Of a DNA stretch of 64,000 nucleotides, positions 44,446 through 53,544 are shown piece by piece. The stretch is taken from NCBI RefSeq assembly GCF_030063335.1, contig NZ_JASISW010000009.1, positions 124,001-188,000 on the forward strand, in the 5' to 3' direction. Each line of letters opens with the position of its first letter. The first letter of the stretch is position 1. A model generated the notes under the pieces. The model made no database searches and was not told the DNA's origin. It saw only the letters and a program-made list of their open reading frames with translations. The DNA is from Rhodococcus sp. G-MC3 (GTDB lineage Bacteria > Actinomycetota > Actinomycetes > Mycobacteriales > Mycobacteriaceae). Made by a program: the position numbers and the translations under genes.

Positions 44446-45683
44446 CACTCACCGGCCGAGCAGACACCGCCCCGGCCCATGTCCGATTCAACCCATTCGC
44501 CTCGGCCTTTCGAAGGAATCCATACCCCGACTACGAGCGGCTGCGCACACTCTCTCCGGTGCACAGAACGCTCGGGATGTGGGTGCTCACCCGGCACTCC
44601 GACGTTCGACACGTATTGCGCGACAGCATGTTCAGCGCGGCGTTGATCCCCGAGCTGGTCTCGGCGCACACGGCTCGGTACGGACGGGAAGACCCCGTTG
44701 CCGTCCGTCGAACAGGCACCACATCACTGGTTTTCACTGACGATCCCGAACACGCAAGGTTGCGTGGCTTGGCGAATCAGATCTTCTCGACCCGCGCCAT
44801 TTCCTCGTTGCACGAGCACGTACGCGTCACCGCGGAGACTCTGCTTCGGAATGCAGTGCACACCTGTGCATCCGTCGACGTGATCGCGGACTACGCAGCG
44901 CACCTTCCCATCACGGTGATCTGTGAATGGATGAACCTACCCGCCTCGATGCGGCCGGATATCGGTCGCTGGACGCACGACATACGCTTCCTACTCGAGC
45001 CGACATTGATGACGGCGGCCGACCTCGACCGCGTCCACGCCGTCGTCGACGCGTTCACGGTGGCCTTGCAGCACGTGATCGACGCGCGCCGAGACCACCC
45101 CGGCACAGATTTGATCAGCCGAATGCTCACTGCAACCACTGCTTCCGACGAGTTGAGTGTCGACGAGATCGTCGTGCTGTGCATCATGTGTTTCGTCGCG
45201 GGCAACGAGACGACGACCGCGCTCATCGGAAATACATCGCTGGCGCTGCTGTCGCGTCCCGACCTGGTGACAGCACTACGCACCGGTACGCTGCCCGTAC
45301 GCGCCCTGATCGACGAATCAGTACGCTACGAGAGTCCGCTGCAAATGACCAAGCGCGTCGCGACAGCCGACACCGAGATCGACGGACACGTCGTGCACGC
45401 AGGAGATCAACTGCTCCTCTGCCTTGGTGCCGCAAATCGTGACCCCGACGTGTTCGACCGGCCCGACGATTTCGATCCCGCCCGCACGGGCGCGAAGCAC
45501 GTCGGCTTCGGACATGGGATGCATCGATGCCTCGGTGCGCTTCTCGCGCACATGCAGGCCGAGATCGCCGTCGAGACGCTCTTCACGCAGTACGATCCGC
45601 GAAGGATCGACGCGGCCGCACTGCAGTGGCAGACCCGGAGCTCCATCGTGCGCGGACTTGCCCACTTGCCGGTGACGCTGTGA
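44442..45683 (+). CDS. Cytochrome P450
   Basis: The 413-aa soluble bacterial P450 has the I-helix oxygen site FVAGNETTTALIG, the E-x-x-R of IDESVRYESP and the haem loop FGHGMHRCLGALLAHMQ with its cysteine ligand. It needs a ferredoxin and reductase; the reductase-ferredoxin fusion at 48030-48971 is the closest candidate. It is coupled by ATGA to the methyltransferase and by GTGA to the thioesterase, so it likely oxidises the cassette's acyl chain. Confidence 0.92.
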   Translation: MTLTGRADTAPAHVRFNPFASAFRRNPYPDYERLRTLSPVHRTLGMWVLTRHSDVRHVLRDSMFSAALIPELVSAHTARYGREDPVAVRRTGTTSLVFTDDPEHARLRGLANQIFSTRAISSLHEHVRVTAETLLRNAVHTCASVDVIADYAAHLPITVICEWMNLPASMRPDIGRWTHDIRFLLEPTLMTAADLDRVHAVVDAFTVALQHVIDARRDHPGTDLISRMLTATTASDELSVDEIVVLCIMCFVAGNETTTALIGNTSLALLSRPDLVTALRTGTLPVRALIDESVRYESPLQMTKRVATADTEIDGHVVHAGDQLLLCLGAANRDPDVFDRPDDFDPARTGAKHVGFGHGMHRCLGALLAHMQAEIAVETLFTQYDPRRIDAAALQWQTRSSIVRGLAHLPVTL

Positions 45684-46417
45684 GTTCACGGCAGTGGTTC
45701 GCTCCTGCGGCCGTCATCGATGGCGTAACGACGACGACAGCAGTGCCCCTCCTGCTCGTCCCCCATGCCGGAGCAGGAGCGTCGTCGTTTGCACGGTGGA
45801 CGTTCCCGGCGTGGCTCACAGCGCATTCCGTCCAACTCCCAGGACGAGAAGGCGCCGCAGCAGAACCACTACTGCGCGAGATCCACTCGATCGTGGCCGA
45901 GCTCGCGGCGCAGGTCGAACGTTCACTGGACAATCCCGTTGCCCTGTACGGCCACAGCATGGGAGCCCTTGTCGCATTCGAGTTGGCTCGGGCACTGACC
46001 GACACCGGCAGTCCGCCGCGCCATCTGTTCGTCTCGGGCCGGCGCGCACCGCATCTGCCGGCGAGCAGGCGGACTGTCCACCGACTGCCGGAAACTCAGT
46101 TCGTCGACGCCCTGGAGGAAATGGGCGGAACACCGCGCGCCACGCAGCGCAGCGCGTCGTTGCTGCGCTACACCGTCAAGGTCAGTCGGGCGGATCTCGA
46201 GGTGTGCGAGACATATTCGTATCGGACCCACGGCGGGCTCCCATGTCCGATCACGGGCTTCCACGCTCAGAACGATCCCGTTGTCGACCCCGACGAGATC
46301 ACCGCCTGGAGTCGCCATACGAATGCTGCCTTCGCTACCCACTCGTTCACGGGAGGGCACTTCTTCCACCAGAATCATCGCAACGCGATCGCTGCGATCA
46401 TCGGTGCGGCTCTGTGA
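45680..46417 (+). CDS. Type II thioesterase (alpha/beta hydrolase)
   Basis: The 245-aa thioesterase has the start LLLVPHAGAGASSFARWTFP, the nucleophile serine in YGHSMGALVAFELAR, and a C-terminal HSFTGGHFFHQNH with the catalytic histidine. Such enzymes accompany PKS/NRPS systems and free acyl chains from carrier proteins. GTG 45680 overlaps the P450 stop. Here it probably releases the finished chain or clears misloaded ACP. Confidence 0.9.
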   Translation: MSSRQWFAPAAVIDGVTTTTAVPLLLVPHAGAGASSFARWTFPAWLTAHSVQLPGREGAAAEPLLREIHSIVAELAAQVERSLDNPVALYGHSMGALVAFELARALTDTGSPPRHLFVSGRRAPHLPASRRTVHRLPETQFVDALEEMGGTPRATQRSASLLRYTVKVSRADLEVCETYSYRTHGGLPCPITGFHAQNDPVVDPDEITAWSRHTNAAFATHSFTGGHFFHQNHRNAIAAIIGAAL

Positions 46418-48033
46418 CCGCCCTGCTGACCGACATCTTGCAGTCGAGAGCGCACGACACCCCAGGCGCCCGGGCGTACGTGTTTCTCGACGCGGCCGGT
46501 GACGAAGACGAGATCCTCACCTACGAACGACTGCACACGCGCGCAGTAGACGTTGCAAGTGCACTGCGCACCCAGTGCGGGCCAGGAGACCGAGCTCTGT
46601 TGCTGTTCGGACCCGGTCTCGACTTCATCGTCGCGTATTTCGGCTGTCTGTATGCGGGCGTGATCGCCGTTCCGGTGAACCCGCCTCGGCCGGGTAGACC
46701 GCACGATGGCATCCACAACGTCGTACTGGACTGCGCGCCGTCGGTCGTCTTGTCCGACGCGCCCACGCGATCCGCTACCGAAGATGAATTGGTCGCGGTG
46801 ACAGGCGGGCTCGTGTGGATGACAGTCGACGAGACGTCGGAAGGCGACCACGTGGAATTCGCCCCACCGGGGCAGGAATCGATTGCGTTCCTGCAATACA
46901 CGTCCGGATCCACGTCACGTCCGAAAGGAGTTTGCGTCACCCACCGCAATCTCGTCGCCAACCAGCGCATGATTGCGGCCGCGTTCGGGCACGATCGATA
47001 CTCCACGTTCGTCGGGTGGGCGCCGCTCTTCCACGATCAGGGCCTGATCGGTAACGTTCTCCAACCGCTGTACCTCGGCACCACCAGCATCTTGATGTCG
47101 CCGTGGACGTTCATCCGCAGGCCACTGCTGTGGCCTCTCACAGTGTCGAAGTATCGGGCTCACACGAGCGGAGGACCCAACTTCGCGTTCGACGCATGTG
47201 TGACACACGCCGAACGGACCCCGATACCGGCCGACCTCGACCTCGTCTCGTGGCAGGTGGCCTTCAACGGCGCAGAACCGATCCGCGCAGCCACGATCGA
47301 GCGCTTCGTCTCTACGTTCTCGCCCTTCGGTTTTCGCCCGTCGGCGATGTACCCGTGCTACGGGTTGGCCGAAGCGACGTTGTTCGTGGCAGGGAGCGTA
47401 AAGGGCCGCGGCCCCCGAACCATGCATGTCGACGCCGACGAACTCACTCGCGGACGGTTGACCCCCGCGACCGGCACCCGATCGCACACGGTCGTCGGGT
47501 CGGGCGTGCCCGCCACCGATGGATTCGTTCGAATAGCGGATCCGAACTCAGCCGACTCGCTCGCGAACAGCATGATCGGCGAGATACGTGTTTCCGGTCC
47601 TCACGTGAGCCCCGGTTACTGGGGCCGTAGCGAGATCGTCAAAGAACTGCGTACCGGCGATCTCGGCGCGGTCGTCGAGGGTGAACTGTTCGTGGTCGGC
47701 CGCATCAAAGACGTCATCATCGTCCGGGGGAAGAACTACTACCCGCACGACATCGAGAACACCGTGCAAATCCACCTCAAGGCGCCGAAGTCCCTGACCT
47801 GCGCGGCATTCGCGATTGCCGACTCCCACGGAATCGACACGTTGGTGATCGTTGCGGAGACGCCTGCAGATCATGACGTGAATCCGTCCGCGGTGCGGGA
47901 GGCGGTGACTCGCGAGCACGGTCTCACGGTGGGTGAGCTGGTGACAACGGACAAGCGACTGCAGAAGACCAGCAGCGGCAAGTTGATGCGAGCCAACGCC
48001 AAGGCCCGCTACCTGCGGGGCGAGTTCGTCTAG
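46414..48033 (+). CDS. Fatty acyl-AMP ligase (FAAL)
   Basis: The 539-aa ANL enzyme is of the FAAL branch: FLQYTSGSTSRPKGV, VGWAPLFHDQGLIGNVLQPL, SPWTFIRRPLLWPLTVSKYR, SGGPNFAFDACV, CYGLAEATL and the C-terminal lysine region KTSSGKLMRANAKARY. FAALs make acyl-adenylates from free fatty acids and load them on carrier proteins, here presumably the ACP at 43338. GTG 46414 overlaps the thioesterase stop; the frame is open far upstream, but that part is antisense to sense of the previous gene. It ends the cassette. Confidence 0.92.
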   Translation: MTALLTDILQSRAHDTPGARAYVFLDAAGDEDEILTYERLHTRAVDVASALRTQCGPGDRALLLFGPGLDFIVAYFGCLYAGVIAVPVNPPRPGRPHDGIHNVVLDCAPSVVLSDAPTRSATEDELVAVTGGLVWMTVDETSEGDHVEFAPPGQESIAFLQYTSGSTSRPKGVCVTHRNLVANQRMIAAAFGHDRYSTFVGWAPLFHDQGLIGNVLQPLYLGTTSILMSPWTFIRRPLLWPLTVSKYRAHTSGGPNFAFDACVTHAERTPIPADLDLVSWQVAFNGAEPIRAATIERFVSTFSPFGFRPSAMYPCYGLAEATLFVAGSVKGRGPRTMHVDADELTRGRLTPATGTRSHTVVGSGVPATDGFVRIADPNSADSLANSMIGEIRVSGPHVSPGYWGRSEIVKELRTGDLGAVVEGELFVVGRIKDVIIVRGKNYYPHDIENTVQIHLKAPKSLTCAAFAIADSHGIDTLVIVAETPADHDVNPSAVREAVTREHGLTVGELVTTDKRLQKTSSGKLMRANAKARYLRGEFV

Positions 48034-48971
48034 AGATCCAGCTCGAGGACCGGTGACACAGCGGCCCTCGAGACGCACACCATCATCGATTCGCTCCGCT
48101 CACGTTCGTCGTCGCTCAGAACGGAGTCGCGGTGAATCGGGCTCCCGCTCAGCACCTTCGTCTCGCAACTCGAGCAGGTCCCTTCTCGGCAGGAGGTAAC
48201 TACCGAGACGCCTGCGCGTTCGAGTGCGTCCACCAGCGCCTGGTCCGGGCCGACTCGGATGGTCTCGCCCGTGCTGACGATACGTACATCGAATGCTGAG
48301 TCCGGCTCCTCGACGACGATGGGACGCGGTGCGAACCGTTCCACGTGCAGGGCACCCATACCGTGTTGTTCTGCCGCCGCGAGCAACGGCTCCGGTCCGC
48401 AGCAGTAGACGCCGGTCTCGGCACCGGCGGTCCGAGCGATGTCGGCGAGCGGCAGCAGCCCTGCTTCGTCCTGCGGGAGTATCGCAACTTTGTCTCCGTG
48501 AGCGGCGAGTTCGTCGACGAACGCCATGGAGGCGCGGGTGCGCCCCCCGTAGTACAGCTGCCACGGCGCACCGGCGCACTCGGCGGCGGCGATCATCGGG
48601 AGTATCGGGGTGATGCCGATCCCACCCGCTACGAACACGTACGCCGAAGCGTCGACGAGAGGAAAATTGTTGCGCGGCAACGAGACTTGAACGGTGCATC
48701 CGATCTGTGCACGGTCGTGGAGGTAGGCCGACCCACCGCGCCCGTTCGGCTCGCGCAGCACCCCGACGCGCCACCGAGTCCTCTCCGTTGTCGAGCCACA
48801 CAGGGAGTACTGCCGGACGTCATCACCGCTGACAGCGATGTCCACGTGCGCGCCTGCATTCCACCCGGGCAGGTCACCGTCGTCGGGTAACGCGAGTTCG
48901 AGTGCGATCACGTCCGCAGCGACATCCGAACGTCCGACGACGACCACTGTGAACATACCGGCTTCCAACAC
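48030..48971 (-). CDS. Reductase-ferredoxin fusion (phthalate dioxygenase reductase type)
   Basis: The 313-aa protein has a flavin domain (RQYSLCG for flavin; VAGGIGITPILPM for NAD(P)H; CCGPEPLL), then a C-terminal plant-type [2Fe-2S] domain with cysteines in CREGTCSSCETKV and the last in MVCVSRA. It moves electrons from NAD(P)H to an oxygenase. It converges on the FAAL gene with a 4-bp overlap of the stops, so it is the natural partner of the P450. GTG 48971 follows GAAGGAG; ATG 48956 is an alternative. Confidence 0.88.
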   Translation of the reverse strand: MLEAGMFTVVVVGRSDVAADVIALELALPDDGDLPGWNAGAHVDIAVSGDDVRQYSLCGSTTERTRWRVGVLREPNGRGGSAYLHDRAQIGCTVQVSLPRNNFPLVDASAYVFVAGGIGITPILPMIAAAECAGAPWQLYYGGRTRASMAFVDELAAHGDKVAILPQDEAGLLPLADIARTAGAETGVYCCGPEPLLAAAEQHGMGALHVERFAPRPIVVEEPDSAFDVRIVSTGETIRVGPDQALVDALERAGVSVVTSCREGTCSSCETKVLSGSPIHRDSVLSDDERERSESMMVCVSRAAVSPVLELDL

Positions 48972-49119
48972 TCTTGCTCCTTCGGTCGTGGACGTCTCGC
49001 ACACCCCAGGCTGGGCGAACACCGTGACCCTCGCACGCCGTGGGCCCCATCGATGTCGTGCGATCGGCGTCGCCTATCGCGGCCCCACTCGCACGACCCG
49101 CCGCCCGACACTTGACGCT

Positions 49120-50325
49120 ATGACAACCGTCGAACGAGACATCGATCGCATCCAAAGATTCGATACCCCCGAGACAGTCGACCTGCTGGTCGCCAGGACC
49201 GCGGCCTTCGTGCAGGAACACGTTCTGCCCGTCGAGCGAGAGGTCATCGTCGAGGGCCGCATAGTCGACGACGAGATGCGTCTCGAATTACAGCGTAAGG
49301 CGAAAGACGCCGGTGTCTTCGGACCCCTGTCGGATACCGAGTACGGCGGCCTGCAGCTGTCCACGCGTGCGCAGGCCCGCGTCCTCGAAGCGTCGGGCGG
49401 GAGCCTATTGGGGCCGTTGTCAGTCAATGCGTCGGCGCCCGACGACGGCAATATCCACTTGTTGAAGCACGCCGGCACACCAGATCAGCACGCACGCTAT
49501 TTGGCCCCTCTGGCGTCCGGAGACGTCCGCTCGTCTATCGCGATGACCGAACCCGCCCCCGGGACCGGCTCTGATCCGTCCATGTTGCGGACCACGGCGC
49601 GCCGCTCCGACTCGGGCTGGGTGATCGACGGTGCCAAACACTTCACCACGGGAGCCGACGGGGCGACCTTCACCATCGTCATGGCAGTCACCCCGAACGG
49701 TCCCACGATGTTCATGGTCGACCAGAACAACCCGGGTCTGCACGTCGGACGGCGCATGCCGACGCTCGACCACAGCATTCCGGGTGGGCACTGCGAGATG
49801 CAGTTCACCGAATGCGAGGTCCCCGCCGACGCCGTGCTCGGCGAAGAGGGGAAAGGCATGCTCTACGCCGGGGTCCGGCTCGCACCGTCCCGCTTGGTCT
49901 TTTGCATGAACTGGCTCGGCCTGGCCGTGCGTGCCCACCAAATGGCCGCCCGCCACATCGTCGGTCGCTCATCGTTCGGCATCCCCATCGCCGACCACGG
50001 AATGGCACAGGCCCATGTCGCCGACAGCGAGATCGACATAGAAGCGTCACGCGGTCTAATCCGCCGAGCTGCGGAGATCATCGACACCGAGGGTGCCGAT
50101 TCCTCCAGCGCCCGCCACAGCGCCTCCATCGCAAAGACTTTCGTCTCGGAGGCAGTGTGGCGAATTCTCGATCGGTCGGTCCAGCTCCACGGGGGCCTCG
50201 GTGTCTGCGAGGACCACCTCGTCGCCCGGTTCCTCGTCGAGGCACGCGCGTTCCGCATCTACGAGGGCCCGTCGGAGGTCCTGCGGTGGTCCATAGCCCG
50301 CCGAGTGCTGCGTCCCTTCCGCTGA
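49120..50325 (+). CDS. Acyl-CoA dehydrogenase in the lipid cluster
   Basis: The 401-aa acyl-CoA dehydrogenase has AMTEPAPGTGSDPSMLRTTA, DGAKHFTTGADG, and ends AFRIYEGPSEVLRWSIARRV with the glutamate in place. Active-site loops are normal; the middle (SSFGIPIADHGMAQAHVADS) differs from housekeeping FadE proteins. ATG 49120 is used; a long upstream frame runs into the divergent reductase gene. It may introduce a double bond in the pathway or belong to degradation of its product. Confidence 0.85.
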   Translation: MTTVERDIDRIQRFDTPETVDLLVARTAAFVQEHVLPVEREVIVEGRIVDDEMRLELQRKAKDAGVFGPLSDTEYGGLQLSTRAQARVLEASGGSLLGPLSVNASAPDDGNIHLLKHAGTPDQHARYLAPLASGDVRSSIAMTEPAPGTGSDPSMLRTTARRSDSGWVIDGAKHFTTGADGATFTIVMAVTPNGPTMFMVDQNNPGLHVGRRMPTLDHSIPGGHCEMQFTECEVPADAVLGEEGKGMLYAGVRLAPSRLVFCMNWLGLAVRAHQMAARHIVGRSSFGIPIADHGMAQAHVADSEIDIEASRGLIRRAAEIIDTEGADSSSARHSASIAKTFVSEAVWRILDRSVQLHGGLGVCEDHLVARFLVEARAFRIYEGPSEVLRWSIARRVLRPFR

Positions 50326-50360
50326 CCCACGTCTTCACACACAACAGAACGGAGCTCATC

Positions 50361-50909
50361 GTGTCCACTTCGACTTCCACGTCCGCCACAGGCCATCGGG
50401 TCGGACTTTTCGCTGCAGCGTTCGGTGACATCGACGGCGGTGCACCCGATTACGAGCACCTTCGATCGGTGTCCAACTCCCTCGTGCCGTTCGGAAAACA
50501 CGTAGGGACCATTGTCACCGAGATCGGTCCCGATCGAGCCGTCGTCGAGATTCCGCGCGAACCTCACGTGGTCAACCACATGAACACCGTCCACGCGGGC
50601 GCGCTGTTCACCGCAGCAGATATCGCTGGAGCTGCAGCGTTCGTCGGTGCCGCCGCAACGAGGCTGTACGTCGTCGAGAGTCTCGTCGTGCGCTCGGCGA
50701 GCTCGACGTATCGCAAGCCCGCCTCGGGAAATATCCGTGCGATCGCAACCGTTGACGAGCGGGAGATGCGAGCCATTCTCGCCGCCGAGTCCGACGCACG
50801 CTTCGAGCTCACCGGCAAAGCGCTGATGGTGAACGACGACGACGTCACCGTCGCCAAGTTCACCTTCGACTACGTGTGCGACGTCGTCGTCTCCGACGGG
50901 CAGGTCTAA
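50361..50909 (+). CDS. Hotdog-fold thioesterase-like protein (DUF4442/YiiD C-terminal type)
   Basis: The 182-aa protein has the hotdog motif VVNHMNTVHAGALFTAADIA and VESLVVRSASSTYRKPASGN. That matches DUF4442/PaaI-like thioesterases acting on acyl-CoA or acyl-ACP. GTG 50361 follows ACGGAGC. It lies 35 bp after the dehydrogenase and 3 bp before the hydrolase, in one operon. Substrate unknown. Confidence 0.78.
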   Translation: MSTSTSTSATGHRVGLFAAAFGDIDGGAPDYEHLRSVSNSLVPFGKHVGTIVTEIGPDRAVVEIPREPHVVNHMNTVHAGALFTAADIAGAAAFVGAAATRLYVVESLVVRSASSTYRKPASGNIRAIATVDEREMRAILAAESDARFELTGKALMVNDDDVTVAKFTFDYVCDVVVSDGQV

Positions 50910-50912
50910 CCG

Positions 50913-51854
50913 ATGTCCACAACCTCGGGAACACCGAGCGGCCCCCAGGCTGCCGAGAAGGAGACGCCAGCCCGGCGCCCCTCCGAATACTCATTGCTCG
51001 AATCTCTGCCCGTCGAGGTCGCGGGCGGAATCACGTTCACGGTTCGATCGGTGCCGGCGGCAGACCCGTCGGCTCCGGTGGTTCTCATCCTCCCGGCCAT
51101 GGTCATGAAGGCCAAGCACTACATGCACCTCGCCAAAGCCCTGAATGCACAGGGAGTGTCGGTCGCCCTGTGCGATCTTCGCGGACAAGGCGAAAGCACA
51201 CCCGCACTGCTGGATCAGCCGAACTTCGGCTACCGCGAGATGATCGAGATCGATCTCCCCGCCGTGACCGCCGCAGTGCGAGAGCGTTTCCCCGACAGTG
51301 AGCTTCACCTGTTCGGTCACAGCCTCGGGGGTCAGCTCTCGTTGCTCTACGCGGCGGCAAACCCGGGCGCGGTCGAGAGTGTCACGGTGATCGGCACCGG
51401 GACGGTCTACTGGCGCGCCTTCGGTATCCGACGGTGGTTTGAGGCGCTGCGCGACATCCAGTGGATCGGCTTGGTCGCACGGGTCAAAGGACACTGGCCG
51501 GGCGGTGTCCTGATTCCGGGGGCCATGGCCGGGCGCGTCATGGTCGATTGGTCGCGGCACTCCCTGACCAGTCACTACCGACCCACCGGAACGTCCCGTG
51601 ATTACGACCGCTTGCTTGCGGAGATGACGACTCGGGTCCTGGCCATCTCGCTCGCCGACGACCATCTGGGTCCCAAATCGAATGTCGACTTCCTGGAATC
51701 GAAGATGAAGGCGGCCGCGGTGTCCCGCTGGCACATCGACGGTGATTCCCCGGTCACCCACCGCGATCACTTCGAGTGGGTCAAGGATTCACCGGTGATC
51801 GCTCGGGTCGCGACCGACTGGATTCGGACGGGTGTCGCGACCCCCGCTTCCTGA
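50913..51854 (+). CDS. Alpha/beta hydrolase
   Basis: The 313-aa hydrolase has the oxyanion and cap region LILPAMVMKAKHYMHLAKAL, CDLRGQGES, the nucleophile elbow LFGHSLGGQLSLLYAA, the acid ADDHLGP and the histidine in THRDHFEWVK. It resembles predicted serine aminopeptidase/esterase-like hydrolases. It is last of the three-gene unit after the lipid cassette, with 4 bp to the convergent exporter gene. Role unknown; ester release or detoxification is possible. Confidence 0.82.
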   Translation: MSTTSGTPSGPQAAEKETPARRPSEYSLLESLPVEVAGGITFTVRSVPAADPSAPVVLILPAMVMKAKHYMHLAKALNAQGVSVALCDLRGQGESTPALLDQPNFGYREMIEIDLPAVTAAVRERFPDSELHLFGHSLGGQLSLLYAAANPGAVESVTVIGTGTVYWRAFGIRRWFEALRDIQWIGLVARVKGHWPGGVLIPGAMAGRVMVDWSRHSLTSHYRPTGTSRDYDRLLAEMTTRVLAISLADDHLGPKSNVDFLESKMKAAAVSRWHIDGDSPVTHRDHFEWVKDSPVIARVATDWIRTGVATPAS

Positions 51855-51858
51855 TCTC

Positions 51859-53265
51859 TCATTCGCGTGGTCCTGACGGCCGCAGCACGACGGCCGTCAG
51901 GACCGCACCCGCCAGGGCTCCCACCGCAGCGATGACGAATGTCGTCGACATCGACGTGACCTCGTCCCCCACGCGCGGCGACGCGATGGCCGCAGCAGCA
52001 ACGCCGAACACGGCGCCGAACTGCCGGAACGTATTCATTGCGCCTGATGCGGCACCCACCGACTCCGCCGGAACCGCGTTCATCATCGCGGCAATCGCGA
52101 CGACACCGCCGGAGAGCGGTATGCCGATCCCGAGCAAGGCGAGTGCGACTCCGTAGACGGCGAACGGTGCGCCCGCCGGGATCGACAACAGACCCAGCAT
52201 CCCGGCGCAGATCGAGCCGAGCCCGAGCAACATCGTCGGACGGGTACCGAGCCGACCGACGATATACGAGGCACTCAGCGATCCGATTCCCATTGCGCCG
52301 AAGAGCGGGAGGAATTGCAGGCCCGTCGCGATCGGACTGAGGCCTTGCTCCCCCTGCAGGTACAGAGTGAGGATGAACAGCACGCCGTAGAGGCCGAACA
52401 ATCCGAGGAAATTGACTGCACATGCAGCGAAGACTTCGGGGATGCGGAGCAGTCCCGGCGGCAACATCGGCAGCTCGGTGCGGCGCTCCCACAAGACGAA
52501 CGCCGCCGCAGAGAGAGCCGCAACCCCGAAGGTCACCAGCACGAACGGATCCGCCCAGCCGCGATGCGGGCCTTCGACCACCGCGAGTGTGGCGCCGACA
52601 CCTGCCGCGACGAAGAAGGCCTGGCCGAGGACGTCGACACCACCGCTACGCGATTTTTCCCTGGGACGCAGAGAAATCCGCAGTGCACCCCACGCGAGCA
52701 CCGCGATGGGAACATTGATCCAGAACAACGACTGCCATCCCGCCGACGACACCAGCACCCCACCGACCAGCGGTCCGAGTGCAAGGGCAACCCCCGCGGT
52801 GCCACCCCACAGGCCGATAGCCTTCGCCCGGGCCGTCGGGTCGGGAAAGTGTGTGGTCAACGCCGCGACGGACAAGGGAACGATGACCGCCGCGCACACG
52901 CCCTGCAAGGCGCGACCCGTGATCAGCACGCTCATGGTCGGCGCGAGGGCGCAGACGATCGATGCGAGCCCGAACGCACCGGTGCCACCGAGCAACATGC
53001 GCCGGGTACCGAATCGGTCGCCGAGCAGCCCGCCCGACAACAGCAGGCACGCGAATGCCAATGTGTACGCGTCCAGAATCCATTGCGCCGCAGTGTCTCC
53101 GCCATCCAGGCGGTCTGCGATGGACGGAATCGCTACCGGAGCGATGCTGGTGTCGAGGTAGACGATGAACGTCACCGCGCAGATGCCCCACAGGAGGGTG
53201 CGCCGACGAAGTTCAGGCTGGCTCGCGGATGTATCGGTTCGGGAGATATCACTATCCGAAGTCAC
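51859..53265 (-). CDS. MFS exporter, 14-TM DHA2 (EmrB/QacA) family
   Basis: The 468-aa multi-spanning transporter has the start TLLWGICAVTFIVYLDTSIA, motif GGLLGDRFGTRRMLLGG between TM2 and TM3, and about fourteen hydrophobic segments. DHA2 members export lipophilic drugs and small products. It sits beside the lipid cluster and converges on its last gene with 4 bp between stops. It may export the product, but it is transcribed separately, so this is inference. Confidence 0.88.
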   Translation of the reverse strand: MTSDSDISRTDTSASQPELRRRTLLWGICAVTFIVYLDTSIAPVAIPSIADRLDGGDTAAQWILDAYTLAFACLLLSGGLLGDRFGTRRMLLGGTGAFGLASIVCALAPTMSVLITGRALQGVCAAVIVPLSVAALTTHFPDPTARAKAIGLWGGTAGVALALGPLVGGVLVSSAGWQSLFWINVPIAVLAWGALRISLRPREKSRSGGVDVLGQAFFVAAGVGATLAVVEGPHRGWADPFVLVTFGVAALSAAAFVLWERRTELPMLPPGLLRIPEVFAACAVNFLGLFGLYGVLFILTLYLQGEQGLSPIATGLQFLPLFGAMGIGSLSASYIVGRLGTRPTMLLGLGSICAGMLGLLSIPAGAPFAVYGVALALLGIGIPLSGGVVAIAAMMNAVPAESVGAASGAMNTFRQFGAVFGVAAAAIASPRVGDEVTSMSTTFVIAAVGALAGAVLTAVVLRPSGPRE

Positions 53266-53544
53266 TCGAACATCGTATGCTCGAAATCCGAAATACTCTG
53301 ATGCACCGTCTCTTTCGATGGGAAGCGATAGTCAACGCCTATTCTGGTTGGCCAGGACCGCAGGAATCCTGAATATCTCATGGTTCGCGTGACGTCGATC
53401 GCACGCGTCCAAAATCCTATCGGCCCAGGTCCGCGCACCGACATCGCTCTCGGCGCACCACTACGGCAACCGGTGTTCACCCTGGGTACACAGTGGCGTG
53501 TTGGCATGTTCCTACTGATCACGGGCACGACAAGGAGATACACG

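Noticed and set aside
45694-46413. Upstream extension of the FAAL frame
   Set aside because: It runs out of frame through the thioesterase gene, has Arg/Pro-rich composition, and GTG 46414 with a 4-bp overlap is the natural start.
49812-50360. Upstream frame of the hotdog thioesterase
   Set aside because: It is an Arg-rich shadow of the acyl-CoA dehydrogenase.
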